64,000 nt of DNA, taken from positions 94,015 to 158,014 of the forward strand of contig JABSSD010000119.1 in NCBI GenBank assembly GCA_013214575.1, in the 5' to 3' direction. Shown in pieces: positions 9,647 to 18,409 of this stretch (its first letter is position 1; every line of letters starts with the position of its first letter). Made by a program: the position numbers and the translations under genes. The notes below the pieces were generated by a model, which saw nothing but the letters and a program-made list of their open reading frames with translations, was not told the origin of the DNA and did not search any database. The DNA is from Paracoccaceae bacterium. Lineage in GTDB: Bacteria > Pseudomonadota > Alphaproteobacteria > Rhodobacterales > Rhodobacteraceae.

Positions 9647-10309
9647 TCAGCCGATCAGTCGCGCCACCAGATCCGGCAGATCCTCATAGCGGTGCAGCAA
9701 TGCCTCCGGCTTGAGCGCCGCCATTTGATCACCGGCGGGACCGAAGGTCACCAATATTGACGGCACTCCGGCGGCGGCAGAGGTGTCGCGATCGGTGTCA
9801 CTGTCGCCAATCAGAATTGTCTTTGCCGGATCTCCACCGGCCCGGCGTGCGGCCTCGAACAACGGTGCGGGATCGGGCTTTCGCACCGGCAATGTATCCG
9901 CCCCCACCAGTGAGGCAAAGGCATCCCGCACCCCAAGCGACCACATCAGCTGCTCGGCCAAAGCTTCGGGTTTATTGGTACAAATGCCGACGCCGTATCC
10001 GGCCAGCTTCAGGGCCTCGACCGCCTCCATGGCACCGGGATAGAGATACGTGTGGTGGTCGATGGCATCGCGGTAAGCCTCAACCAGCACCGGAAAATAG
10101 TCCTCGACCTTCTGCGCTTCATAGACACCTGCCCGCTTCAACCCGGCTGTCAGCATCATCCGGGCACCGCGCAACGCGGTGGCGGCATCCTCCTGCTGGT
10201 TCAGCAGATCGCCCAGCCCCATCTGGCGAAAACAGCTGTTGGCCGCAGCCAGCAAATCACCCGAGGTATCCGCCAGGGTTCCGTCCAGATCAAAAATCAC
10301 CGTTCGCAT
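9647..10309 (-). CDS. gph: HAD hydrolase, phosphoglycolate phosphatase type
   Basis: Hydrolyses 2-phosphoglycolate, a by-product of DNA repair and oxygenase chemistry. The 220-residue protein starts MRTVIFDLDGTLADTSG, with the DxDGT nucleophile motif. It continues with GICTNKPEALA (motif II/III region), VRKPDPAPLF (conserved lysine) and LIGDSDTDRDTSAAAG (motif IV acidic residues). The track ORF extends 80 codons upstream over non-coding sequence. I chose the ATG at 10309, which has GAGAGGGA about 6-8 nt upstream. It is divergent from glmU across 130 nt. Other small HAD phosphatases are the alternative. Confidence 0.85.
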   Translation of the reverse strand: MRTVIFDLDGTLADTSGDLLAAANSCFRQMGLGDLLNQQEDAATALRGARMMLTAGLKRAGVYEAQKVEDYFPVLVEAYRDAIDHHTYLYPGAMEAVEALKLAGYGVGICTNKPEALAEQLMWSLGVRDAFASLVGADTLPVRKPDPAPLFEAARRAGGDPAKTILIGDSDTDRDTSAAAGVPSILVTFGPAGDQMAALKPEALLHRYEDLPDLVARLIG

Positions 10310-10439
10310 TTTCGTCCCTCTCGGCGTAATTTCGCCATATGTTGTTGCAATCCGCAATCTTGTTTGATGCGGAGATGGCTTGCACCGCGCCCCCCAGCAG
10401 ATAAAACGGGTTAAACAAGAAAACAAAGAGAAAAGCCAC

Positions 10440-11795
10440 ATGAGCACTGCCCTGATCATCCTGGCCGCAGGCAAAGGCACTCGGATGAACTCTGATCTGC
10501 CCAAAGTCCTGCATCCAATTGCCCAAGCCCCGATGCTGGCCCATGCCATGCATGCTGGTCGAGCGCTGGACCCGGACCAGACGATTGTCGTCGCCGGTCA
10601 CGCCGCCGAGGCCGTCACCGCAGCCGTGGCCGAGATCGACGAAACCGCGCAGGTGGTCCTGCAGACCGAACAGCTGGGCACCGCTCATGCGGTGGATCAG
10701 GCCCGCGCGGCGCTGGGGGATTTTGACGGCGATGTGGTGGTGCTCTATGGCGACACCCCCTTTGTGCAGCCCGACACGCTTGAGCGTATGATCAAAGCCC
10801 GCGCCAGTGCGGATCTGGTGATTCTCGGCTTTCAGGCCGCCGACCCGGGTCGCTATGGCCGTCTGGTGATGGCCGGTGACACGCTGGAACGCATTGTTGA
10901 GTACAAGGACGCCAATGAGGTCGAACGCGCCATTTCATTCTGCAACTCGGGCCTCATCGCCTGCAACGCCAAGCTGCTGTTTGAGCTGATCGCCAAGGTC
11001 GGCAATGAAAACGCCTCGGGCGAATATTACCTTACGGATGTGGTTGAACTGGCCCGCAGCCAGGGCTGCAGTGTCACTGCCGTGGCCTGTGACGAGGCCG
11101 AAACTCTGGGCGTCAATTCGCGCGCTGATCTGGCCCGTGCCGATGCGGTATTCCAGTCCCGTGCGCGGGCTGAACTGCTGGATCTGGGCGTCACCCTGAT
11201 GGCCCCGGAAACCGTCTACCTGTCGCTGGACACCTTCATTGGCCGCGACGCTGTGATCGAACCCAATGTGGTGTTTGGCCCCGGAGTGACGGTGGAAAGC
11301 GGCGCCTTGATCCGGGCCTTTTCACATCTCGAAGGCTGCCACGTCAGCCGCGGTGCCAAGATCGGCCCCTATGCCCGGTTGCGCCCCGGCGCGGAACTGG
11401 CCGAGAACACCCATGTGGGCAACTTTGTCGAAATCAAGAACGCCGAGATCTCTGAGGGCGCCAAGATCAACCACCTCAGCTATATCGGCGACGCCTCGGT
11501 TGGCAAACGGACCAACATCGGCGCAGGCACCATCACCTGCAACTACGACGGCGTGATGAAGCATCACACCGAGATCGGCGCCGATGCCTTTATCGGCTCC
11601 AACACCCTGCTGGTCGCCCCGGTCAAAGTGGGCGACGAGGCGATGACGGCAACCGGCGCGGTTATCACCAAAGATGTCGAGGACGGTGCGCTGGCGATTG
11701 CCCGCACGCCGCAGGTCAACAAACCCGGTCGGGCGCAAAAACTGATGGATCTGCTGCGCGCCAAAAAGGCCCGCCGCGATGGAGGAGACGCCTGA
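10440..11795 (+). CDS. glmU: Bifunctional GlcNAc-1-P uridyltransferase / GlcN-1-P acetyltransferase
   Basis: Makes UDP-GlcNAc for peptidoglycan and LPS. The 451 residues comprise an N-terminal uridyltransferase domain beginning MSTALIILAAGKGTRM, with VVLYGDTPF and the central SGEYYLTD. A C-terminal left-handed beta-helix of hexapeptide repeats carries the acetyl-CoA and active-site segment HVGNFVEIKNAEI / NIGAGTITCNYDG. The track ORF adds 20 residues. The ATG at 10440 gives the family N-terminus. Its stop overlaps the glmS start by one base (TGATG), so the two UDP-GlcNAc pathway genes are translationally coupled. Confidence 0.97.
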   Translation: MSTALIILAAGKGTRMNSDLPKVLHPIAQAPMLAHAMHAGRALDPDQTIVVAGHAAEAVTAAVAEIDETAQVVLQTEQLGTAHAVDQARAALGDFDGDVVVLYGDTPFVQPDTLERMIKARASADLVILGFQAADPGRYGRLVMAGDTLERIVEYKDANEVERAISFCNSGLIACNAKLLFELIAKVGNENASGEYYLTDVVELARSQGCSVTAVACDEAETLGVNSRADLARADAVFQSRARAELLDLGVTLMAPETVYLSLDTFIGRDAVIEPNVVFGPGVTVESGALIRAFSHLEGCHVSRGAKIGPYARLRPGAELAENTHVGNFVEIKNAEISEGAKINHLSYIGDASVGKRTNIGAGTITCNYDGVMKHHTEIGADAFIGSNTLLVAPVKVGDEAMTATGAVITKDVEDGALAIARTPQVNKPGRAQKLMDLLRAKKARRDGGDA

Positions 11796-13618
11796 TGTGT
11801 GGAATTGTCGGAATACTGGGCCATCACGAGGCGGCACCCATTCTGGTCGAGGCCCTGAAGCGGTTGGAATACCGTGGCTATGACAGCGCCGGAATCGCCA
11901 CTGTTTCAGGCGGCAAACTGGATCGCCGACGCGCCGTAGGCAAGCTGGTGAACCTCTCGGATCTGCTGGTGCACGAGCCGCTGTCGGGAAAATCCGGCAT
12001 TGGCCATACCCGCTGGGCCACCCACGGCGCCCCGACCATTGCCAATGCGCACCCGCACCGGGCGGGCTCGGTGGCGGTGGTTCACAATGGTATCATCGAG
12101 AACTACCGCAGCATTCGCGCCGAGCTGTCTGAATATGGCATGGAATTTCAAACCGAGACCGACACCGAAACCGTGGCCCTGATGACCGAGCGATATCTGC
12201 GCGATGGGCTCTCCCCGGTGGCGGCCGCCAACAAAACCCTCGACCAACTCGAAGGGGCCTTTGCACTGGCGTTTCTGTTTGACGGCGAGGAAGACCTGAT
12301 AGTCGCCGCCCGCAAGGGATCGCCTCTGGCCATTGGCCATGGTGACGGCGAGATGTTTGTGGGCAGCGACGCCATTGCTCTGGCGCCGATGACCGACCGC
12401 ATCAGCTATCTTGACGAAGGCGACCGCGCGGTGCTGACCCGCAGCAGCCTGGAAATCCGCGACGCCAATGGCGCTTTGGTCGATCGCGCCATCAAGACCA
12501 TCCAGATCGACAGCGCCCAGGTGGACAAGGGCGGCCACAAACATTTCATGGCCAAGGAAATCGCCGAGCAACCGCATGTGATTGCCGAGGCCATCCGCCA
12601 CTATCTGCCGGTCGGTGAAGACGCCGTGCATCTGCCCGATGGTGGCATTGATTTCTCAGGCGTTGAACGGCTGACACTGGTGGCCTGCGGCACCGCCTAT
12701 TATGCCTGCCTGACCGCCAAATACTGGTTCGAGAAAATCGCCCGCATTCCGGTCGAGGTCGATGTCGCCTCAGAATTCCGCTACCGCGAACCGCCGATCC
12801 CCGGCAACACGGTGGCCCTGTTTGTGTCGCAATCCGGCGAAACCGCCGACACCCTGGCGGCGCTGCGCTATTGCGTTGGCAAGGCCGACAAGATCCTGTC
12901 GGTGGTCAATGTCGCCGAAAGCTCGATCGCGCGGGAAAGCGATCTGGCACTGCCAATCCACGCCGGTGTCGAAATCGGTGTGGCCTCGACCAAGGCCTTT
13001 ACCTGCCAGCTCTCGGTCCTGCTGATGCTGGCGCTCAAGGCGGCTACCGATCGCGGGGTGATTACCGCCGAAGATCTGGAGGCCAATATCACCGCATTGC
13101 GCAGCCTGCCCAATGTGCTGGCCGCCGCGCTGGAGCAGGACGACACCATCCGCCAGGCGGCGCAAAAACTGAGCGAATCGCGCGATGTCCTGTTCCTGGG
13201 TCGTGGGCTGATGTTCCCATTGGCACTGGAAGGCGCGCTGAAACTCAAAGAGATCAGCTATATCCATGCCGAAGCCTATGCCTCGGGCGAGCTGAAGCAC
13301 GGCCCCATCGCCCTGATCGACAAACATATGCCGGTGGTGGTCATGGCGCCACGTGACGCATTATTCGACAAATCAGTGTCAAATATGCAGGAAGTCATGG
13401 CCCGCAAAGGCAAAGTTATACTGGTGTCAAATGCGGATGGCATCGCCGAGGCCAGCGACGGTGTTGCCTCTTGCATCCAGATGCCTGACATCCACGACAA
13501 CCTGTCGCCGATCCTTTATGCGATCCCGGCGCAATTATTGGCCTATCACACAGCCGTCGCCAAGGGTACTGATGTAGACCAACCCCGTAACCTGGCCAAA
13601 TCGGTGACAGTAGAATGA
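11795..13618 (+). CDS. glmS: Glutamine-fructose-6-phosphate aminotransferase
   Basis: Converts fructose-6-phosphate and glutamine to glucosamine-6-phosphate, upstream of GlmU. The 607 residues start MCGIVGILG, placing the amidotransferase nucleophile Cys directly after Met. The N-terminal domain also shows the GHTRWATHG motif. Two SIS domains follow (VACGTAYYACLTAKY, VSQSGETADTLAAL, IHAEAYASGELKHGPIALI), and it ends LAKSVTVE as usual. No glmS ribozyme leader is expected or possible, as the start overlaps glmU. The next gene overlaps the stop by four bases. Confidence 0.97.
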   Translation: MCGIVGILGHHEAAPILVEALKRLEYRGYDSAGIATVSGGKLDRRRAVGKLVNLSDLLVHEPLSGKSGIGHTRWATHGAPTIANAHPHRAGSVAVVHNGIIENYRSIRAELSEYGMEFQTETDTETVALMTERYLRDGLSPVAAANKTLDQLEGAFALAFLFDGEEDLIVAARKGSPLAIGHGDGEMFVGSDAIALAPMTDRISYLDEGDRAVLTRSSLEIRDANGALVDRAIKTIQIDSAQVDKGGHKHFMAKEIAEQPHVIAEAIRHYLPVGEDAVHLPDGGIDFSGVERLTLVACGTAYYACLTAKYWFEKIARIPVEVDVASEFRYREPPIPGNTVALFVSQSGETADTLAALRYCVGKADKILSVVNVAESSIARESDLALPIHAGVEIGVASTKAFTCQLSVLLMLALKAATDRGVITAEDLEANITALRSLPNVLAAALEQDDTIRQAAQKLSESRDVLFLGRGLMFPLALEGALKLKEISYIHAEAYASGELKHGPIALIDKHMPVVVMAPRDALFDKSVSNMQEVMARKGKVILVSNADGIAEASDGVASCIQMPDIHDNLSPILYAIPAQLLAYHTAVAKGTDVDQPRNLAKSVTVE

Positions 13619-14298
13619 GCGACATACACTACCTATTCCTCGAACAGTTGCGCGCATTGCGCGACCCCAAGCGCGCGCTTGGCATGGCCAGCTATCACAA
13701 GATCAAGCGTGAATATCTGGGCCTGACCAATCCACAGGTCACCGACCTGACCACGGCCTGGCGCCAGGAGTTGACCATCGACAAGCGCGTCGCCGTGGCC
13801 CGTGGCCTGTGGCAGACCGATATCTACGAGGCTCGGCTGGCGGCCACCAAACTACTGACTCAGGCGCGGATCCAACCCGATGATGCGGTCTGGCAGCTGC
13901 TGCAAAGCTGGGTGCCCGGGTTTGACAGCTGGGCGCTGGCCGATCACGCCTGCGCGGCGATCCAAAAGCGGTTGATTGCAGATCCAACCCGGCTGGACGC
14001 GGTCGAGGCCTGGACCACATCCGAAAACCTGTGGACCCGGCGCGCCGCCTTGGTCGCCACCCTGCCCTGGACCAAACAGAACAACCCAAAACCCGAAGAG
14101 CTAGAGTGCCGCGATCGCATTCTGGGCTGGGCCGCCACCTATGCGACGGACCAGAAATGGTTCATCCAGAAATCGGTGGCCTGGTGGCTGCGCGACCTCT
14201 CCAAACATGATCCGAAGCGGGTGCAGGATTTCCTGGCCGAGCATGGCGATCACCTGAAAAATTTCGCCCGCAAGGAAGCTTCTAAGTATCTGAAGTAA
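13615..14298 (+). CDS. AlkD-like DNA alkylation repair protein
   Basis: Predicted HEAT-like-repeat DNA glycosylase of the AlkC/AlkD superfamily, 227 residues. The alpha-helical repeat pattern with paired Trp/Arg motifs (LWQTDIYEARLAATKLL, DSWALADHACAAI, ENLWTRRAALVATLPW, WFIQKSVAWWLRDLSKHDP) matches DNA alkylation repair enzymes. These remove bulky or cationic alkylpurines without base flipping. ATGA overlap with glmS implies co-translation, a pairing without obvious metabolic logic. Activity is inferred from family only. Confidence 0.82.
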   Translation: MSDIHYLFLEQLRALRDPKRALGMASYHKIKREYLGLTNPQVTDLTTAWRQELTIDKRVAVARGLWQTDIYEARLAATKLLTQARIQPDDAVWQLLQSWVPGFDSWALADHACAAIQKRLIADPTRLDAVEAWTTSENLWTRRAALVATLPWTKQNNPKPEELECRDRILGWAATYATDQKWFIQKSVAWWLRDLSKHDPKRVQDFLAEHGDHLKNFARKEASKYLK

Positions 14299-14322
14299 CC
14301 GACGTCTCTTAGAGATTTAAAC

Positions 14323-14357
14323 CAATGCGCCCATTCGCCCCTTGGCTGGGCGCATTG
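14323..14357. terminator. Perfect 11-bp hairpin between convergent genes
   Basis: CAATGCGCCCA and TGGGCGCATTG are perfect complements around a 13-nt loop, between the stop of the alkD-like gene (+) and the lipoprotein gene (-). AAAA follows on the plus side, and GGTTT plus an A/T-rich stretch on the minus side. It probably terminates one or both transcripts. Confidence 0.6.
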
Positions 14358-14389
14358 AAAACCGACCCTCTCCCCAGCGGCATTGCCCG

Positions 14390-14806
14390 CTAGGGCGCCG
14401 CCGAGACCATCAGCTCGACCAGTTCGGTCAACGGCGCGCCAAGGTTGCGCATGGCCTCAATCGACAACCGGCTGCCTGCGCTTGCCTCGCCTGCGATCGG
14501 CCGCAGTGTCAAAGCAACCTCGGCCCCGGTTGCACTGCGCACAAGCGCCCGCTGTTCGACCGCCACCAAGGGCGTCTCCATCCACAATCCGGGCACGGTG
14601 GGATCTCCCAACCCTGCAATGGTGCTGGCAGTCCCGGAAAACGCGGCAGCGCGATCCCCCTGTGGCGTTGCGGACAGGTCATCCAAAGGCGCAGTCTCCA
14701 CCGCTACGGGCGCAGATAAAACCGGATCAACAGCCTCTGACCCGGGGGGAATCAGATTACAGGCCGACAACAAGACAGAGGTGAGCAAGATAAGGGGAAT
14801 TCGCAT
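14390..14806 (-). CDS. Small predicted lipoprotein
   Basis: 138-residue protein beginning [23 protein letters not shown] signal peptide ends in the lipobox LSAC, so the mature form should be lipid-anchored at Cys16. The rest is an Ala/Pro-rich linker followed by a compact segment ([20 protein letters not shown]...) without catalytic motifs that I recognise. Homologues in this group are sometimes labelled D-galactarate dehydratase, which nothing in this short sequence supports. Asn at +2 after Cys does not by itself decide inner versus outer membrane here. Divergent from moaA. Confidence 0.75.
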   Translation of the reverse strand: MRIPLILLTSVLLSACNLIPPGSEAVDPVLSAPVAVETAPLDDLSATPQGDRAAAFSGTASTIAGLGDPTVPGLWMETPLVAVEQRALVRSATGAEVALTLRPIAGEASAGSRLSIEAMRNLGAPLTELVELMVSAAP

Positions 14807-14897
14807 AGCCGGACTCTATCCTCTCAAATCACGGTTTGCCAACCACTTCACCCACAATTGCCTTGCCGCAGGCCAAACCCCGCCTTACCTAGGATCT

Positions 14898-15905
14898 ATG
14901 ACAGCCCCACTTATCGATCCTTTCGCCCGCGCCATCACCTACCTTCGGGTCTCGGTTACCGACCGCTGCGATTTCCGATGCGTCTACTGCATGTCCGAGA
15001 CCATGACATTTCTTCCCAAGAAAGACCTGCTGACTTTGGAAGAACTGGACCGCATGTGCTCCTCCTTTGTCACCATGGGCGTCAAGAAACTGCGCATTAC
15101 CGGCGGCGAACCGCTGGTGCGCCGGGGCATAATGACATTCTTCCAATCCATGACCCGGCATCTGGACAGCGGCGCGCTCAACGAGCTGACCCTGACCACC
15201 AATGGCTCGCAGTTGGAAAAATACGCCCAAGACCTGTTTGACGCCGGGGTGCGCCGGATCAATATTTCGATGGACACCATCGACGAGAAGAAATTCGCCG
15301 AGATCACCCGCTGGGGCCGCCTGCCACAGGTGATGCGCGGTATTGATGCGGCGCAAAAGGCTGGCCTCAAGGTCAAGATCAACGCCGTCGCCCTAAAGGG
15401 GTTCAACGAAGACGAATTGCCCGCCATCACCGAGTGGTGCGCCAGCCGGGGCATGGATCTGACCTGGATCGAGGTGATGCCAATGGGCGACCTGGGCAAT
15501 GAAGACCGGGTCGGCCAGTACTGGTCGCTCAAGGACGTGCGCAAAGCCTATGACGACCATTATCAAGTCAGTGATCTGGCTGAGTCGACAGGCGGCCCTG
15601 CCCGCTATGTACGCCTGGAACAGACCGGGCAGAAAATTGGCTTCATCACCCCGATGAGCCATAATTTCTGCGAAAGCTGCAACCGGGTGCGCCTGACCTG
15701 CACCGGCGAGCTCTATACCTGCCTGGGCCAGGAAGGCATGCAAGACCTGCGCCCTGCCATGCGACAGAGCCCCGACAGTGACGAGCCCCTGGAACAGGCG
15801 ATCCGCGCCGCCATCGGCCTGAAGCCCAAAGGCCATGATTTTGACTATTCACGCCAGCGTGCAGACGGGCAGATGTCCCGCCACATGAGCCACACCGGCG
15901 GCTAA
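14898..15905 (+). CDS. moaA: GTP 3',8-cyclase MoaA (molybdopterin biosynthesis)
   Basis: Radical-SAM enzyme for the first step of molybdopterin synthesis. 335 residues from the ATG at 14898; the track ORF runs 151 codons further upstream, antisense to the lipoprotein gene. The N-terminal [4Fe-4S] cluster motif is [17 protein letters not shown] is the SAM-binding GGE motif. The C-terminal cluster uses [19 protein letters not shown]. The protein ends in Gly-Gly, the tail that is important in MoaA. The molybdenum enzyme pair IorA/IorB is encoded 23 kb away in the same window. A one-base gap to waaA suggests co-transcription with LPS genes. Confidence 0.96.
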   Translation: MTAPLIDPFARAITYLRVSVTDRCDFRCVYCMSETMTFLPKKDLLTLEELDRMCSSFVTMGVKKLRITGGEPLVRRGIMTFFQSMTRHLDSGALNELTLTTNGSQLEKYAQDLFDAGVRRINISMDTIDEKKFAEITRWGRLPQVMRGIDAAQKAGLKVKINAVALKGFNEDELPAITEWCASRGMDLTWIEVMPMGDLGNEDRVGQYWSLKDVRKAYDDHYQVSDLAESTGGPARYVRLEQTGQKIGFITPMSHNFCESCNRVRLTCTGELYTCLGQEGMQDLRPAMRQSPDSDEPLEQAIRAAIGLKPKGHDFDYSRQRADGQMSRHMSHTGG

Positions 15906-15906
15906 G

Positions 15907-17217
15907 ATGACATCCTCTGCTGGCAGCCCAACGCTGCTCTATTACCTGTACCGCGGCGCCACCGCGCTGATCGCGCCTTTTGCCTATCGCAAGGTCGCGG
16001 CCAAACTGGCGGCGCAGGGGGTCTCAGCGGAGCGCCAGCGTGAACGGCTGGGGCATGCCACTCTGCCGCGCCCCGACGGGCAAGTGATCTGGTTCCACGG
16101 CGCCTCGGTGGGGGAAAGCCTGGCAGCGCTGACCCTGATCAACCGGCTTGGCGACCATCTACCTCAGGCCCGGTTCCTGCTGACCACCGGCACCGCCACC
16201 GCGCAGCAGGTGGTGGCCAAGCGGATGCCGCCGCGCTGCTGCCACCAATTTGCCCCGCTGGATGCGGCCGGCCCGGTACGCCGGTTCCTGGCTCACTGGC
16301 GCCCCTCCGCCGGCATTTTTGTCGAAAGCGAGCTGTGGCCGGTGACGCTGGTTTCCACCCGGAGATCCGGTGCAAAACTGGCGCTGGTCAATGCCCGCTT
16401 GTCAGATCGATCAATGGCGCGCTGGCAGAAAAAGGCGCCAACGGCCCGCTTTGTCATGCAACAGTTTTCCCTGTTCCTGACCCAGAACCAACATATCTCG
16501 GACGGGTTGCTCGAACTTGGGGCGCCCGCTGATCGGGTGCGGGGTGGCGGCAATCTCAAGGCTGGCGCCGATCCCCTGCCCATTGACGATGATGCCCTTG
16601 CGCAGCTGCGCGACGCTCTGGGCAACCGCCCGACCTGGGTGGCCAGCTCCACCCATATCGGCGAAGAGCAACCGGTGCTCACCGCCCATAAGGCGCTGCT
16701 GCAACAGCACCCCGATCTGTGCCTGCTGCTGGTGCCGCGCCACCCCGAACGCAGCGACGAGATTGCCGATCTGGTGGCCAAGACCGGGATGACCTGCGCC
16801 CGGCGCAGCAAGGGCGAACTGCCAACAGCCGGAACCCAGATCTATCTGGCCGACACCATGGGCGAGCTTGGCACCTGGTACGCCCTGTCGCCAATTGTCT
16901 TCCTTGGCGGTTCGCTGGAACCAATTGGCGGCCACAACCCGTTTGAGGTCGCCCAAGCCGGAGCCGCCGTCATCACCGGCCCCGGTTATCACAATTTTGC
17001 CGAGACCTTCCCGCCGATGATCGCCGCCAAGGGCGCCGTCGAAGTGCATGACGCGACCCAGCTCGCCACAGCCGTCTCCCAGTGGCTGACCCAACCCGAC
17101 GCGCTGCAACAGGCGCAGCAGGCCGCAGCCGAATTTAGCCGCCAACAGTCAACCGTACTGGACGGGCTGGTTGAGATGCTGATCGAGCAATTGGATCTGG
17201 ACGCTGAAAATGGCTGA
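15907..17217 (+). CDS. waaA: 3-deoxy-D-manno-octulosonic acid transferase
   Basis: Transfers Kdo from CMP-Kdo to lipid A precursor at the inner membrane. The 436-residue protein has an N-terminal hydrophobic anchor (LLYYLYRGATALIAPFAYR), the GASVGES motif with the catalytic glutamate region (VIWFHGASVGESLAAL), FVESELWP, VNARLSDRS, and the C-terminal nucleotide-binding part VFLGGSLEPIGGHNPFE. It overlaps the downstream glycosyltransferase by 8 bp and sits one base after moaA. The number of Kdo residues transferred cannot be read from sequence. Confidence 0.93.
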   Translation: MTSSAGSPTLLYYLYRGATALIAPFAYRKVAAKLAAQGVSAERQRERLGHATLPRPDGQVIWFHGASVGESLAALTLINRLGDHLPQARFLLTTGTATAQQVVAKRMPPRCCHQFAPLDAAGPVRRFLAHWRPSAGIFVESELWPVTLVSTRRSGAKLALVNARLSDRSMARWQKKAPTARFVMQQFSLFLTQNQHISDGLLELGAPADRVRGGGNLKAGADPLPIDDDALAQLRDALGNRPTWVASSTHIGEEQPVLTAHKALLQQHPDLCLLLVPRHPERSDEIADLVAKTGMTCARRSKGELPTAGTQIYLADTMGELGTWYALSPIVFLGGSLEPIGGHNPFEVAQAGAAVITGPGYHNFAETFPPMIAAKGAVEVHDATQLATAVSQWLTQPDALQQAQQAAAEFSRQQSTVLDGLVEMLIEQLDLDAENG

Positions 17218-18250
17218 ACTGTATGTCACCAACTTCAACAGGAATTTCACCGGGGTTTCGGCCACCGCCGCCAATGTGATCCGCCAACAGGCCAAACATC
17301 ACGATCTTCACCTAGTGGGCTATCCGCTGCCGGGCTGCCCCGATCCGATCACCCTGACCCAGGCCCGCCTGCTGTGCAAACGCCCGCCCCAGGGCCGCGA
17401 TTTTGCCATCTGGCACGTGCGCCGCAACCCCGAGATGCGCGCCGCGATCTGGTCCCGGGATGTTCTGAAACTGCCGATCCGCATCGTCTTCACCTCGGCT
17501 GCGCAACGGTTGCATTCAACCTATCCTCGCTGGCTGATCCGGCAAATGGATGCGATTGTCGCCACCACGGACATCGCCGCCCGCTATGTCACCAAGGTGC
17601 AGGCCGTGGTGCCGCATGGGGTCGACACCGATCTCTTCACCCCCGCCCAGACCCGGGCAACCGCCTGGTCAGCCCTGGGCTACGGCGGCGATATCGGCCT
17701 TGCCACAATCGGCCGCATCCGCCCCGAAAAAGGCACCGATGTCTTTGTCGACACCATGCTGCAACTGCTTCCGAAACTGCCCCAGGCCCGGGCTCTGATT
17801 ATTGGCCGCGCCGGACGCCAGCACCAAAAATTCCTGGCCGGGCTCCAGGCCCGCATCGCAGCGGCCGGCCTGTCAGACCGCATCCTGTTTCCCGGCGAGA
17901 TACCGGCCACAAAACTGCCGCAGCTGATGCGCGGTCTGTCTCTTGTACTGCAGCTGCCCCGCTATGAGGGCTACGGAATGGTGCCCCTGGAAGCGATGGC
18001 CAGTGGCGTGCCCTTCGTCGGCACCGAGACCGGATATTACCAGGCATTCTCGGCACAGGGAAAAACCGGCACAGTGGTGCCCGTCGGCGCTGCAGAGCAA
18101 GCCGCCAAGGCCGCCTTGTCGATCCTGAGTGATCCGACCTGTCACGCCGACATGAGCCAAGAGGCCCGCAACATTGCGCAACATGGTTTCAGCGCCACCA
18201 CTGAAGCCGCCGGAATAGAAGCCGTCTACCAGGATCTGTGGCGCGGCTAG
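17210..18250 (+). CDS. GT4-family glycosyltransferase, probable LPS core (LpcC-like)
   Basis: A 346-residue GT-B glycosyltransferase. The C-terminal half shows TIGRIRPEKGTDVFVD, ALIIGRAG, ILFPGEIP and the donor-binding segment PRYEGYGMVPLEAMASGVPFVGTETGYY with the EX7E glutamates. VPHGVDTDLF is typical of GT4 enzymes. Adjacent to waaA with overlapping reading frames, it most likely adds the first sugar to Kdo in the LPS inner core, as LpcC mannosyltransferase does in rhizobia. The specific sugar is an inference. Confidence 0.82.
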   Translation: MAELYVTNFNRNFTGVSATAANVIRQQAKHHDLHLVGYPLPGCPDPITLTQARLLCKRPPQGRDFAIWHVRRNPEMRAAIWSRDVLKLPIRIVFTSAAQRLHSTYPRWLIRQMDAIVATTDIAARYVTKVQAVVPHGVDTDLFTPAQTRATAWSALGYGGDIGLATIGRIRPEKGTDVFVDTMLQLLPKLPQARALIIGRAGRQHQKFLAGLQARIAAAGLSDRILFPGEIPATKLPQLMRGLSLVLQLPRYEGYGMVPLEAMASGVPFVGTETGYYQAFSAQGKTGTVVPVGAAEQAAKAALSILSDPTCHADMSQEARNIAQHGFSATTEAAGIEAVYQDLWRG

Positions 18251-18278
18251 GCGGCAAACGGATCTTGGGGTTCCGCCC

Positions 18279-18326
18279 GTTCGATCCTGAAATGACCACC
18301 CAGGTCATTTCCACGACGGATCGAAC
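18279..18326. repeat. Nested inverted repeat between convergent genes
   Basis: Outer arms GTTCGATCC / GGATCGAAC (9/9) enclose inner arms GAAATGACC / GGTCATTTC (9/9) around an ACCCA loop, with T and CACGAC as internal bulges. It lies just after the glycosyltransferase stop and may be its terminator, although no U-run follows. Confidence 0.65.
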
Positions 18327-18393
18327 TTCATCTGGCTGAAAATATCCTCGGGGGTGAATTGGTCGAGGCCAAGAGGGGGCAGACAGCCCCCTC
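18327..18393. repeat. Repeat unit shared with 46276-46327
   Basis: TTCATCTGGCTGAAAAT (18327-18343) and a palindromic block ending at 18393 with core GGGGGCAGACAGCCCCC both recur exactly near 46.3 kb. The GC palindrome is followed by CCCTTTT and could terminate the plus-strand LPS transcript. Confidence 0.7.
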
Positions 18394-18409
18394 CCCTTTT
18401 GTCACCTAC

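Noticed and set aside
14390-14806. Naming the small lipoprotein D-galactarate dehydratase
   Set aside because: 138 residues with a lipobox and no dehydratase motif; the label, which I recall from some annotations, is not supported by this sequence.
14445-14897. N-terminal extension of the moaA ORF
   Set aside because: It lies antisense to the lipoprotein gene and the MoaA family begins at [21 protein letters not shown].
14807-14897. Molybdenum-cofactor riboswitch in front of moaA
   Set aside because: Only 91 nt between the divergent starts and no recognisable paired helices of that riboswitch class.
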